Assembly: GCF_014397245.1 (NCBI RefSeq)
Contig: NZ_JACLHY010000016.1
Coordinates: forward strand, 1 to 64,000
Length of the DNA stretch: 64,000 bases
Origin: Arenibacter arenosicollis
Lineage (GTDB): Bacteria; Bacteroidota; Bacteroidia; Flavobacteriales; Flavobacteriaceae
Direction: 5' to 3'
Shown: piece by piece, positions 45,188-54,259 of the stretch
Position numbering within the stretch: position 1 is the first letter of the stretch
Layout of the letters: every line of letters starts with the position of its first letter
The notes under the pieces: model-generated
The model's input: the letters and a program-made list of their open reading frames with translations, nothing else
The model's database searches: none
What the model was told of the DNA's origin: nothing
Made by a program: the position numbers and the translations under genes

Positions 45188-46453
45188 ATGAAGAACAGAG
45201 GAGGTGGTTATGATTTAAATAGACGGAAATTCCTAAAATCCTCTTTGATAGGAGGAATTACATTGGCCAGTATTCCTTCCCTTTACAGTTGTAAGAAAGA
45301 GGACTTGGACTATTTCCTGGCTTTAAATGTTCCCACCAAACTGTTTGATGGTAAAAGATGCTGGTGTCATCCCCGGGCGGGAATTGTCCCGGGGGCAGGT
45401 GAAAATAGTAACCCCAAAGTGGTAATGACCATGAACAAATTGGATCTGGCAGGGAGCGACGTTTTCTATGGTATGTATGGATTGGATACAGATAATCTGG
45501 CAAAGAACTGGACCACACCAAAAGAATTGAAAACATTGGCTCCACGGTTCGAAGTAATTGATGGTATTGAGCGGCCCGTAGCCATAAGCGACTTTTCACC
45601 AAAATGGCATACTGCTACAAAAACTTTGCTGGGCGTAGGGCATACCGTTGCTTATACGCCCAACTGGAAAATTACAAATCCAAGGCCCAGAAACACGTCC
45701 TATTCAATTTATGACATGCACAAGAATGAATGGAGTGATTGGGAAAAATTAATAATGCCAGATGAAGTAAAATTTTATAATGCCGGTGCTGGTTGCGTTC
45801 AACGCTATGATCTGGAGAATGGTGAAATCTTGCTCCCCATATATTTTCGACCAGAAGGAAAAAATTCAAGGGTTACAGTTTGTAAGTGTTCTTTTAACGG
45901 AAAAAAGCTGGAATATCTTTCCCATGGAACTGAATTGGAATTAAATGACGACACACGTGGATTGGGAGAACCTTCATTGACAAAATTTAAGAATGATTTT
46001 TTTCTGACCATTCGAAATGATAAAAAAGGCTTTGTGGCGCGAAGTAAGGATGGAGTGAATTTTGACAAATACCAGCCTTGGACGTTTGATGATGGAACGG
46101 AGCTTGGAAGTTACAATACACAACAACATTGGGTTACACATAGTGAAGGATTATTTCTGGTCTATACTCGAAAAGGGGCAGATAACGATCATGTATTTCG
46201 TCATAGGGCACCCCTTTTTATGGCTGAGGTGGACCCTGAAAATTTATGTGTGATCAGAGCTACGGAACAGATTCTTGTCCCGGAAAGAGGTGCACGCCTA
46301 GGAAATTTTGGTATTGTAGATGTATCCCTTGATGAATCTTGGGTTACTGTTTCCGAATGGATGCAACCTGAAGGTGTTGAAAAATATGGTAGTGATGGAA
46401 GTGTTTTCGTAGCGAAGATTAATTGGAATCGACCAAATCGACTTTTTTCCTAA
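45188..46453 (+). CDS. Tat-exported lipoprotein with sialidase/GH-like propeller
   Basis: A 421-residue protein whose N-terminus has a twin-arginine motif (NRRKFLKSS) and a lipobox (SLYSC, C35), so it is probably exported folded and lipidated. The body has propeller strands such as FVARSKDGVNFDKYQPW and EGLFLVYTRKGADND, as in exo-alpha-sialidase-like proteins of polysaccharide loci. No catalytic set is assigned. It is the third propeller in a row, each with a different export signal. Confidence 0.75.
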   Translation: MKNRGGGYDLNRRKFLKSSLIGGITLASIPSLYSCKKEDLDYFLALNVPTKLFDGKRCWCHPRAGIVPGAGENSNPKVVMTMNKLDLAGSDVFYGMYGLDTDNLAKNWTTPKELKTLAPRFEVIDGIERPVAISDFSPKWHTATKTLLGVGHTVAYTPNWKITNPRPRNTSYSIYDMHKNEWSDWEKLIMPDEVKFYNAGAGCVQRYDLENGEILLPIYFRPEGKNSRVTVCKCSFNGKKLEYLSHGTELELNDDTRGLGEPSLTKFKNDFFLTIRNDKKGFVARSKDGVNFDKYQPWTFDDGTELGSYNTQQHWVTHSEGLFLVYTRKGADNDHVFRHRAPLFMAEVDPENLCVIRATEQILVPERGARLGNFGIVDVSLDESWVTVSEWMQPEGVEKYGSDGSVFVAKINWNRPNRLFS

Positions 46454-46663
46454 AGTACCTACTTACCAATATTCTTTTTGTGGGGACTGCCTGGAAATTG
46501 GATTCGATATAAGCAAATCATCAAAAATTATAAATACGTAATTGCTTGTCCATACCTGCCTACAAAAATCTTCCTGCACCAGAATATCGGGTAAGTTGGT
46601 TTGTATTGGCTAAATTAGATGCTTAAAACATATACAAGCACCTTGGTGATAATTATACTGAAC

Positions 46664-47209
46664 ATGAAAACAAATATTTTAACGATAATCTTCTTAAGCC
46701 TTTTTTACAACACTTGCGTAGGCCAAATCGCGAAACCTGATTATGGTCCAGTTTTTGACGAAATAGGGGCAACGTACGACATTAAAAATGCGGATTTTGT
46801 TCCAGATTCCACAGCCGTCCTAAAGGCCATCTTTGACATAGACTATATGCCCAAAGACTCCTTGGCTTCAAATTCCCTGATCTCCAGCCTTCATCGATAT
46901 TTGAATATGCACGTTAAAAATGGAGTAAAGGAATCCAACATCTCACTTGCGTTTGTTTTGCACGGAGACTCTACAAAGGATGCCCTAACAGATGAGGCTT
47001 ACAAGAAAAAATATGGAATAAAAAACCCTAATACCAATTTAATTAAGACATTGTCAGAACATAGGGTAGCAATGTATATCTGTGGTCAATCCGCAGCTAA
47101 TTCAGGTATTTCAAAGTCTGATATTCTGCCTGAAATTAAATTGGCTTTATCTGCTATGACGGTGTTGACTATTTATCAATCCGAGGGATATTCACTGATT
47201 AAGTTTTAG
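46664..47209 (+). CDS. Secreted DsrE-like protein
   Basis: A 181-residue protein using ATG 46664, which opens a proper signal peptide (ending CVGQ); the longer ORF from 46619 adds 15 residues in front. The DsrE/F fold shows SNISLAFVLHGDSTKDAL, a helix with NPNTNLIKTLSEHRVAMYICGQSA (C in CGQSA) and a closing ALSAMTVLTIYQSEGYSLI. DsrE proteins handle sulfur or persulfide in the cytoplasm, but this one is exported. Function unknown. Confidence 0.8.
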   Translation: MKTNILTIIFLSLFYNTCVGQIAKPDYGPVFDEIGATYDIKNADFVPDSTAVLKAIFDIDYMPKDSLASNSLISSLHRYLNMHVKNGVKESNISLAFVLHGDSTKDALTDEAYKKKYGIKNPNTNLIKTLSEHRVAMYICGQSAANSGISKSDILPEIKLALSAMTVLTIYQSEGYSLIKF

Positions 47210-47305
47210 TGCATAATTCATTTTATCATATTTAGAATAATCATTCTACCAATTATAATCCACAACAAAACCTAAACTGCATTTAAGCCCAGTTTAGCCC
47301 AGCTC

Positions 47306-48223
47306 TTGGCAAAAATTAAAAACATTATCAATACTACCGAAATACATATTGTGCCCAATATACCTTCGCCCATTCGTCTTCAGGAATATGGGGTTGGAAT
47401 TTTCATTGCAGCTTTTACAAAATCAGCATTAAAAAAAGCACTAAAGAAAAAGTTTATTACGGTGAATGATGTTATTGCAACTACGGCTACCATAATAATT
47501 GGAGGTGAGCGTATAAGCTTATCCATTCCAAAGGAAGTTGGTCCCCATAAAAAACTGGTCCTTCCACTTAAGGTTTTATTTGAAGATGATCATTTGGCAG
47601 TGATCCATAAACCTGCAGGCATTTTGGTCAGTGGTAATAGCTTTAAAACCATTGCCAATGCCTTGGCCCAAAACATTCAACGAAGTACTCTTCCTGATGC
47701 AACAAAACCACAACCTGTCCATAGATTGGATTACGCAACCACAGGTATATTATTGGTGGGAAAAACCAGTAGTAGCATTCGTGCTTTAAACAGAATGTTT
47801 GAAGACAAAAAGGTTGAGAAAACATATTATGCAGTAACTATTGGTGAAATGAACGATGAAGGAAAAATCATTTCAGAAATTGATGGTAAGAAATCTCAAT
47901 CGAATTATAAATTAATTGAATCTGTTTCTTCAAAAAGATTCGGCAAACTCAACCTGGTACAAGTGAAACCTCGAACAGGCAGGAGGCATCAATTGCGTAT
48001 ACATCTGTCCAGTATCAATAATCCAATATTAGGAGATGTAGCATATGGAATTGAAGATTTAATTTTAAGTGGTAAGGGCTTATATCTACATGCCTATTCT
48101 TTAAATTTCATACATCCATTTACAAATAATCGGGTCTATTTAAAAGACGATTTCCCCCAAAGGTTTAGGAAAATATTTAATACCGAAACAACAGAAACTA
48201 TAATTGACACTGACCAAAGTTAA
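47306..48223 (+). CDS. RluA-family pseudouridine synthase
   Basis: A 305-residue enzyme, start TTG 47306 (upstream stop at 47273). A degenerate S4-like N-terminus (KKALKKKFITVNDVIA) precedes the catalytic domain with HRLDYATTG; D142 is the catalytic Asp. KPRTGRRHQLRIHLSS and GDVAYG are further RluA motifs. It converts uridine to pseudouridine in rRNA or tRNA; target unknown. Confidence 0.9.
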   Translation: MAKIKNIINTTEIHIVPNIPSPIRLQEYGVGIFIAAFTKSALKKALKKKFITVNDVIATTATIIIGGERISLSIPKEVGPHKKLVLPLKVLFEDDHLAVIHKPAGILVSGNSFKTIANALAQNIQRSTLPDATKPQPVHRLDYATTGILLVGKTSSSIRALNRMFEDKKVEKTYYAVTIGEMNDEGKIISEIDGKKSQSNYKLIESVSSKRFGKLNLVQVKPRTGRRHQLRIHLSSINNPILGDVAYGIEDLILSGKGLYLHAYSLNFIHPFTNNRVYLKDDFPQRFRKIFNTETTETIIDTDQS

Positions 48224-48445
48224 TGTGGGCCTAGGTGTTCAACTCCAAGTTTTACCTATATTTATAATCTCGCCAATTCAGTTTGATTGGTAATTAAAAA
48301 TTAAAAAAATAAATCATAATCCGTCCCCGCTTTAATCGGCACGGGCGGGCAAAAAGCTTTGGTTACAGAAAAGACGGGACTATCGGCGCTACTTCTCTCC
48401 TACTCTATTCATAACTAAGCCTTTATATAGCATTAACTTAAAATA

Positions 48446-48916
48446 ATGGGATTAAATATTGTATTAATTGAACCAGAGATACCTATGAATACGGGAAATA
48501 TTGGTCGACTAAGTTTGGGGTCGGGATCAAATTTACATCTCGTAAAACCATTTGGATTCGAATTAAGTGATAAGAGATTAAAAAGAGCAGGATTGGATTA
48601 CTGGAAGAATATTTCCCTCTTTATTTATGAGAGCGTTGATGACTTCTACTCAAAAAATAAAGGTAAACATTTTGCATACTTCTCCAGTCATGGGACTCAA
48701 GAGTACTGGGATATTGACTATAAAGATGATATGTTTTTAATTTTTGGGAAAGAATCAACAGGTTTGCCTGAAAATATAGTCGCAGAAAATTCCAATTTAG
48801 TATATAACATTCCCATTTACAGTACTCATATTCGAAGTTTAAACTTAGCAAATGCTGTTAGTATAGTGGTCTATGAAGGAATTAGAAATTTAAAAACGAC
48901 TTATAACAAAACTTAA
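48446..48916 (+). CDS. trmL: tRNA (cytidine(34)-2'-O)-methyltransferase TrmL
   Basis: A 156-residue SPOUT methyltransferase. The start NIVLIEPEIPMNTGNIGR and the knot region FGKESTGLPENIV plus SLNLANAVSIVVYEG are diagnostic of TrmL, which methylates position 34 of tRNA-Leu. The length matches. A GC-rich patch at 48315-48400 upstream is repeat-like and does not look coding. Confidence 0.95.
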   Translation: MGLNIVLIEPEIPMNTGNIGRLSLGSGSNLHLVKPFGFELSDKRLKRAGLDYWKNISLFIYESVDDFYSKNKGKHFAYFSSHGTQEYWDIDYKDDMFLIFGKESTGLPENIVAENSNLVYNIPIYSTHIRSLNLANAVSIVVYEGIRNLKTTYNKT

Positions 48917-48992
48917 CTTTATCAGGTCCTGATTATTGGCTGTACCCTTTTGCTGTACTATGCAGTTTAAAAGAAATTAATCCTATAATAAG

Positions 48993-49766
48993 ATGGAGAT
49001 AATATTAATATCCATAGTTGCTTTCTTGGCTGCCATTCTTACCTTTTTCTCAGGTTTTGGACTGGGTACAATTCTTACACCGGTATTTATGCTCTTCTTT
49101 TCAGTTGAGTTGTCAATTGCCTTAACAGGGATAGTACATTTTTTTAACAATGTTTTTAAAATTTTCCTTGTCGGTAAAGACGCCGATAGAAGTGTACTTA
49201 TCAAATTCGGTATTCCGGCCGTTATTTTTGCTTTTATCGGTGCCTGGATATTGATCCATATACCAGATGCCAAGGCCTTATTTATTTACCAATTATTCGG
49301 AAAGACTTTTGAAGTGTTCCCTGTGAAATTCATCATTTCCATTTTGCTTATTATATTCGCCTCAATGGATCTGATACCCTACTTTCAGAATCTAAAATTT
49401 GCCAAGAACAAATTACCTATTGGTGGTGCTTTAAGCGGATTTTTTGGTGGCCTCTCAGGTAACCAAGGGGCATTAAGAAGTGCTTTTCTTATAAAGGTGG
49501 GTCTGAGTAAGGAAACATTTATAGGAACAGCGGTAGTGGTTTCAACCTTTGTGGACTTTACCCGATTGGGTGTTTATGCAACAAGGTTCAATAAATCTGG
49601 ATTGATGGACAATCTGACCATAGTTGTTTTTGCCACTTTATCGGCAATTGCAGGTGCCTATATTGGAAATAGGCTGCTAAAAAAAGTAACCCTTAAATTT
49701 TTACAAATTACCGTTGCAACTATGCTGATTATAATATCCCTTGCCCTGGGCGGAGGATTAATATAA
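48993..49766 (+). CDS. TSUP-family sulfite exporter TauE/SafE-like transporter
   Basis: A 257-residue membrane protein with seven to eight segments. The two repeats begin SGFGLGTILTPVFMLFF and GALSGFFGGLSGNQGALRSAFL, typical of TSUP proteins that move sulfur-containing or C2 anions. The substrate is unknown. Confidence 0.9.
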   Translation: MEIILISIVAFLAAILTFFSGFGLGTILTPVFMLFFSVELSIALTGIVHFFNNVFKIFLVGKDADRSVLIKFGIPAVIFAFIGAWILIHIPDAKALFIYQLFGKTFEVFPVKFIISILLIIFASMDLIPYFQNLKFAKNKLPIGGALSGFFGGLSGNQGALRSAFLIKVGLSKETFIGTAVVVSTFVDFTRLGVYATRFNKSGLMDNLTIVVFATLSAIAGAYIGNRLLKKVTLKFLQITVATMLIIISLALGGGLI

Positions 49767-49825
49767 TTCACCAGTTACCCTCCGATCATGAATCGCCTAA
49801 TTGGTTTTGAACATTCATGAAGCTA

Positions 49826-49860
49826 ACAAAAAAAGAGGGCTAATAAGCCCTCCTTGTTTT
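49826..49860. terminator. Bidirectional terminator between TSUP and DUF4494 genes
   Basis: GAGGGCT (49835-49841) and AGCCCTC (49846-49852) around AATA. An A run on the left (T tract for the minus strand) and CTTGTTTT on the right serve both convergent genes. Confidence 0.85.
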
Positions 49861-49885
49861 ATAATTAATGTATTGGTCGACTACA

Positions 49886-50470
49886 CTAGTCCTCTTCCCT
49901 GTCCATAGCACCAACTGCCAGGGCTTCTTCGTTTTCAAAAGTATCCAATGCTTCCAAGTCTTCATTAATTGCATTGGGTTCCGAAGTTGAATCCTTTAGG
50001 GCATTAAACTTTTCCAATTCTTTCAAGTCTCCCTCGTCCCCTGAAAAATAGGGAAATACGTCCATGATGGGTGATTCGGAAATTACAGGAATGGTGTAAT
50101 CGCCCATTGTACCCTTCATGGCCTGAATGGTGTTATCATAAGCCTCCTTTACATCATTGGCTTGTACCAACAAATAGATATTTGTTTTTCTTTCCTTCCC
50201 GCTTTTTTCATCAAAGGCAATTAAAGACACTTTCGACTTAAACCAGCGATCTGAATTTTCAAAAGGATGTACCTCTGAAAAATTTGCAACTTTTATATTC
50301 GTTATCAGGAATTCTTCACTAGTATAAGCGGCCATTTCTTCGTTTATTCTACTCTCCGCTTCGGTATACGATATCGCATCCAACAAATAAGTTTCCGTAG
50401 TCACTTTCTGTTCTCCAGTTTCATGGATTTTTCTATATTTTACTTTGCACTCGTACCAAGTCTGACTCAT
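49886..50470 (-). CDS. DUF4494 protein
   Basis: A 194-residue soluble protein using ATG 50470 (MSQTWYECKVKY), the usual start of DUF4494; the 50494 Met adds eight residues. Two similar beta-rich halves are visible (TYLLDAISYTEAESRINEEM and IYLLVQANDVKEAYDNTIQA). It ends in an acidic tail (LEALDTFENEEAL). Conserved across Bacteroidota, function unknown. Confidence 0.9.
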   Translation of the reverse strand: MSQTWYECKVKYRKIHETGEQKVTTETYLLDAISYTEAESRINEEMAAYTSEEFLITNIKVANFSEVHPFENSDRWFKSKVSLIAFDEKSGKERKTNIYLLVQANDVKEAYDNTIQAMKGTMGDYTIPVISESPIMDVFPYFSGDEGDLKELEKFNALKDSTSEPNAINEDLEALDTFENEEALAVGAMDREED

Positions 50471-50934
50471 ATCTAATTTTTTTAAGGATGCCAAAAATAG
50501 GTCTTAACAAAAAAATTATCCCCCCATTATCAAAATAGATATTCACAATTGCCGTTTGACTTTTGATCTTCAAATTAAATCTGGAATTTGTATTTCCTGG
50601 ATAAGTAGTTCTTGGGTTTCCTAACTAGCCATCGCTCAATACTATAGACAAAACAAACAGTTGGTTTCTACTATTAATATAAATACTTGGTCAGGATGAA
50701 ACTTTTTTTATATCCCGATTTAAATAACTGAAATCGTCAAAAACCAAATACATAAGAAGGAAGAATTTATCAATTTCGTTCCGATTTCCCAAAGTATAAT
50801 GCCAACAATCCGTTATCTTTAATCCAGAGTGAATTCCCCTTGGCAATTTTAGATACCCCTTGTCATATTCAACCAAAAATAGCAACGACATGACAAGAAC
50901 TAATGAACTATAAAAAATTAAACTGAAGCAGGTT
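50471..50934. other. Divergent intergenic region before the exported methyltransferase
   Basis: No gene; a minus-strand ORF across the right end is a shadow. CTTGTCAT (50859-50866) and ATGACAAG (50890-50897) form an inverted repeat 38 bases before ATG 50935, a possible operator. Confidence 0.4.
50492..50499 (-). promoter_or_regulatory. -7 box of the DUF4494 gene
   Basis: The minus strand reads TATTTTTG, an exact TAnnTTTG, 21 bases before ATG 50470. Confidence 0.5.
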
Positions 50935-51654
50935 ATGAAAAAGGTTATCCAGGCTATATTCTTACTCGCGGTTCTATTGCCTTTAAACCAAGGTGTTGCC
51001 CAGGATAAAACCCAAAGTAGTGGATACACCTTTAAAAATGGTGACCCCAATGGTATTGGAAAATGGTATATGGGAAGGGAAATTGCCCATGTAATGGGGT
51101 ATCAGGGAATGCAATGGTTAGACCGTCCTGATCGTGAAGAAGAGGAAAACACCACCACATTATTGAAGAATATGTCCATTGATTTAAAGGATATCATAGC
51201 CGATATTGGTGCGGGATCCGGTTACCACGTATTTAAGATGGCTCCAATGGCCCGGCATGGACTTATCTACGCCGTTGATATTCAGGATGAAATGTTGGTA
51301 GAGATCGATCGTCGTAAGGATGAGGGCGGTGTTAAGAATGTGTTGGTCATAAAAGGATGCGAAAAAAATATAAACTTACCAGAGAATTCGGTAGACAAAG
51401 TGCTCCTAGTCGATGTATACCATGAATTTAATTATCCAATGGAAGTTATCGCCTCCATCAAAAAGGCTTTACGGCCCGATGGCAAACTGTTTTTGATAGA
51501 ATATCGCGGTGAAGACGACACTGTACCTATAAAAACACTTCATAAAATGACGGAGGCACAGGCCGTAAAGGAAATGCGGGCTGCCGGTATGAAACTAGAG
51601 CGGAACATAGATAACCTTCCCTGGCAGCATTGTATGATTTTTGTAAAGAATTAA
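50935..51654 (+). CDS. Exported class I SAM-dependent methyltransferase
   Basis: A 239-residue protein that begins with a signal peptide (1-22, ending GVAQ). The rest is a Rossmann methyltransferase: motif I D90-I-G-A-G-S-G96, acidic residue D115 at the end of strand 2, and motif near VDKVLLVDVYHEF. SAM is a cytoplasmic cofactor, so an exported enzyme of this class is unusual; it may bind another ligand, or the N-terminus may be a membrane anchor. No partner is adjacent. Confidence 0.82.
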   Translation: MKKVIQAIFLLAVLLPLNQGVAQDKTQSSGYTFKNGDPNGIGKWYMGREIAHVMGYQGMQWLDRPDREEEENTTTLLKNMSIDLKDIIADIGAGSGYHVFKMAPMARHGLIYAVDIQDEMLVEIDRRKDEGGVKNVLVIKGCEKNINLPENSVDKVLLVDVYHEFNYPMEVIASIKKALRPDGKLFLIEYRGEDDTVPIKTLHKMTEAQAVKEMRAAGMKLERNIDNLPWQHCMIFVKN

Positions 51655-51792
51655 TTATTGAGTATAGCGAGTGGACCATATGGTTTTACTCCTACGCTAC
51701 TCTGCAATTGGATTTTGCAGGCAATACCATACAATTTCAAATAAATCCAAGGAGGTATTTGCTATCAGGTTTTGATTTAATTTAAGTCATTG

Positions 51793-51838
51793 AAAAAGCG
51801 CTTTTTTTATAACAATTCATTATCTTCAAAAGATAATT
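51793..51838. promoter_or_regulatory. Two palindromes upstream of the DUF1080 gene
   Basis: AAAAAGCGCTTTTT (51793-51806) is a perfect 14-base palindrome, and ATTATCTT-CAA-AAGATAAT (51819-51837) is an 8-bp hairpin. Both lie within 100 bases of ATG 51885 and could be operator or leader structures. Confidence 0.35.
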
Positions 51839-51884
51839 AATAGCCTAGAGATCAAAAAATTAACGCGAATTAAAACCAACTCAA

Positions 51885-52889
51885 ATGAAACGGACACTTA
51901 CTTCTATAATAGTATTATTTATAAGCTTTAACGGCTTTGCCTTTAACTTGGCACCATCCGTCTCCACTAACCCTTTTATGGGCATGTGGGGGCTCGACAT
52001 TGAAGGTGGAGGTGCAGGCTGGCTAAAAGTACATGAGGACCAAGGCTTCTTGGATGCCGAACTATTATGGATCGGTGGTAGTGTTGTCCCGGTCTCCAAC
52101 GTATATCTAGCTGATGAAAATACCCTCGTTGTTACGAGAACCAATCAGGTGAAAAGAAGTGCTGATCGCAGCCATACGGTAACCTATACCTTGGACGTCA
52201 AAAAAGTGGGAGATGTCTTGCAGGGTACTATGAGTAGCCCCGATAGGGACGGAAATGGAGTGTCCGTCAAAAATTTTACAGGAAAGCGTATGCCGCCAAT
52301 GCCCAGTACGCCAGACCTGTCCAAATTAAAATACGACAAACCTATCAAATTATTCAATGGAAAGGATTTAAGTGGATGGAAATTGATCGATCCTGAAAAG
52401 GCCAATGGTTTTAAGGTCGTAAACGGCACGCTGATGAACGATCCTGTTCAACCAGAAGATGGCGAACATATTTCCTATGGAAACATTCGCACCCTACAGG
52501 AATTTAATGATTTCAACCTGAAGCTGGAAGTCAATGTTCCCGAAGGAAACAATAGTGGAGTGTACCTACGCGGACTCTATGAAATTCAGGTAGTGGATTC
52601 GTACGGAAAGGATTTGGATTCCCATAATATGGGCGCCCTGTATAGTCGCATCACACCAAGTATGGCAGCTGAAAAACCGGCGGGTGTATGGCAGTCATTC
52701 GATATCACCTTGGTAGACCGCCATGTTACAGTTATCTTCAACGGCAAAAAAATAATAGACAATCAACCCGTATGGGGTCCTACAGGTGGAGCCATGTCTT
52801 CCGATGTTTTAAGTCCGGGACCTATCTATTTACAAGGAGACCATGGCAATGTAGCTTATCGCAATATTGTTTTGACCCCTATCAAATAA
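51885..52889 (+). CDS. Secreted DUF1080 (3-keto-disaccharide hydrolase) protein
   Basis: A 334-residue protein with a signal peptide (1-19, ending GFAF). Residues ~20-130 form a small beta domain; the DUF1080 concanavalin-like domain starts at KLFNGKDLSGWKL and includes NNSGVYLRGLYEIQVVDSYG. DUF1080 members hydrolyse 3-keto sugars made by oxidoreductases such as the Gfo/Idh/MocA proteins in this window, so a shared pathway is plausible. A bidirectional terminator follows. Confidence 0.88.
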   Translation: MKRTLTSIIVLFISFNGFAFNLAPSVSTNPFMGMWGLDIEGGGAGWLKVHEDQGFLDAELLWIGGSVVPVSNVYLADENTLVVTRTNQVKRSADRSHTVTYTLDVKKVGDVLQGTMSSPDRDGNGVSVKNFTGKRMPPMPSTPDLSKLKYDKPIKLFNGKDLSGWKLIDPEKANGFKVVNGTLMNDPVQPEDGEHISYGNIRTLQEFNDFNLKLEVNVPEGNNSGVYLRGLYEIQVVDSYGKDLDSHNMGALYSRITPSMAAEKPAGVWQSFDITLVDRHVTVIFNGKKIIDNQPVWGPTGGAMSSDVLSPGPIYLQGDHGNVAYRNIVLTPIK

Positions 52890-52897
52890 TCAATAAA

Positions 52898-52924
52898 AAA
52901 GGCCTCCTTTTCTGGGAGGCCTTT
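52898..52924. terminator. Bidirectional terminator between convergent genes
   Basis: AAAGGCCTCC (52898-52907) and GGAGGCCTTT (52915-52924), a perfect 10-bp stem with a 7-base loop. It ends both the DUF1080 gene and the minus-strand propeller gene. Confidence 0.9.
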
Positions 52925-52931
52925 GATCTTA

Positions 52932-54071
52932 TTATTCCATTTTCAAGACAGCAAATTTGCCTTTGTTCCATCCATGGACAAGCAAATACAATTGTTTTGA
53001 TCCATTTTTGGTAACAATGTGCGGCCAAACCTGGTGAATATTGGTCAAGACCGGGATATCCAAATCTCCAGGAATTACTGTAGAAACCAACTTTTCTCCT
53101 GTATGAACATAGAGCGGAGCCGATTTCTGTTCTCCAATGGCCTGCAAAGCATTTAAGAAGTAATGTTCATCTTTATAGGAAACATTACAAATGAGACTAC
53201 TTTCTGGAATATCATTAAAAATTTCCACAAACTTACCTTTCTTAGTAAATTTTACTACCTGTCCTGCAGCCCTATTGGCAACAAGGATATGTTTTTCATG
53301 GGCATAAATGCCATGTGCAGTCTGAAACTGACCAGGATTGTCTCCCTTTCCACCCCAGGCAAGTTTACCCCAACTCCATTCACCATCTTTTTCCTTAATT
53401 GTCATTACAAAATCCCCTTTGGAATAACCATGGGCAACATATAGCGTGCCATTAAGGTAGGTAACATCCGTAACCCCAAAATTACTATCCTTTGATCCGA
53501 AGAACTCATTGGCTTCGGCAAACTTAAATTCACTTCCGGTAGGCTTCAAAATTTCACTAACTATTGTTCCGTCCAAAGTAAGTACCAATACCCTTTTCCC
53601 TTCTTGTGCTACAGCCAGGTATTTTTTGCCTTTATGAACAAAGAAAACAATACCATGAATATTATCCTTTAAACGTTGATCGTTACCGATGGTAGACCAC
53701 TTTGTTAGATCTGGGCTGATGGAACACAGGCCATATCCAGGAATTCCGGTATATACGATTCCTGTTTCTGGATCTTCATTGAAACCTCCGTGCATTCCCG
53801 GTTCAAATTCATGGGCATCTTCTGGAAAAGCAGCAGTTAATTCCTGGTCCCATGAAAATATATAATCGCCCTGACCGGTGACCAGTTTTGCTTGCATAGG
53901 CATTTCATCCGATGCCATTGGGTCATGCTCGTGATGATGGGCTATATCATTATGTTCATGTGCATGATGTGTATGATCTTGCGAGCGTTGGTTGTTTTGT
54001 GCCAATAAGTTGGATGATAATCCTAAAGAGGAAGCAATCGTCAATACGGCTAGTGTAGTTTTTTTAAACAT
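52932..54071 (-). CDS. Secreted His-rich NHL-like beta-propeller protein
   Basis: A 379-residue protein with a signal peptide (1-24, ending LLAQ). Residues ~30-55 are strikingly His-rich (DHTHHAHEHNDIAHHHEHD), a likely metal-binding tail (Zn, Cu or Ni). The rest looks like a six-bladed NHL/SMP30-type propeller (GGFNEDPETGIVYTGIPG, TAHGIYAHEKHILVANRAAG). It could store or sense metal or bind a metal-dependent substrate. It is divergent from a MarR regulator whose twin operators lie between the two genes. Confidence 0.78.
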   Translation of the reverse strand: MFKKTTLAVLTIASSLGLSSNLLAQNNQRSQDHTHHAHEHNDIAHHHEHDPMASDEMPMQAKLVTGQGDYIFSWDQELTAAFPEDAHEFEPGMHGGFNEDPETGIVYTGIPGYGLCSISPDLTKWSTIGNDQRLKDNIHGIVFFVHKGKKYLAVAQEGKRVLVLTLDGTIVSEILKPTGSEFKFAEANEFFGSKDSNFGVTDVTYLNGTLYVAHGYSKGDFVMTIKEKDGEWSWGKLAWGGKGDNPGQFQTAHGIYAHEKHILVANRAAGQVVKFTKKGKFVEIFNDIPESSLICNVSYKDEHYFLNALQAIGEQKSAPLYVHTGEKLVSTVIPGDLDIPVLTNIHQVWPHIVTKNGSKQLYLLVHGWNKGKFAVLKME

Positions 54072-54201
54072 GGATGGTTATTTATTAATTTTTTGGAAAG
54101 TTAATCAATCTTCTTTAAATATTCAACCTGATAAATTATCTACTATTTTCTACCGGACGTATCAAATGGGTAATTATTTTTTTCAAAAAAATTCAAACTA
54201 T

Positions 54202-54213
54202 GTAACCAGTTAC
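54202..54213. promoter_or_regulatory. MarR operator candidate, copy 1
   Basis: GTAACCAGTTAC is an inverted repeat (GTAAC-CA-GTTAC), 47 bases before the marR ATG. Copy 2 at 54234-54245 is identical, 32 bases away, which puts both on one helical face. Confidence 0.7.
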
Positions 54214-54224
54214 GGAAAATTATT

Positions 54225-54232
54225 TACATTTG
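54225..54232 (+). promoter_or_regulatory. -7 box of the MarR regulator gene
   Basis: TACATTTG matches TAnnTTTG exactly and sits between the two operators, so repressor on either would block the polymerase. Confidence 0.6.
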
Positions 54233-54233
54233 C

Positions 54234-54245
54234 GTAACCAGTTAC
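54234..54245. promoter_or_regulatory. MarR operator candidate, copy 2
   Basis: Second identical GTAACCAGTTAC, ending 14 bases before ATG 54260 and covering the expected transcription start. Confidence 0.7.
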
Positions 54246-54259
54246 TGAATTAAAAAATA

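Noticed and set aside
50691-51050. 119-codon minus-strand ORF with hydrophobic residues
   Set aside because: It overlaps the start of the exported methyltransferase, whose motifs are clear; a shadow frame.
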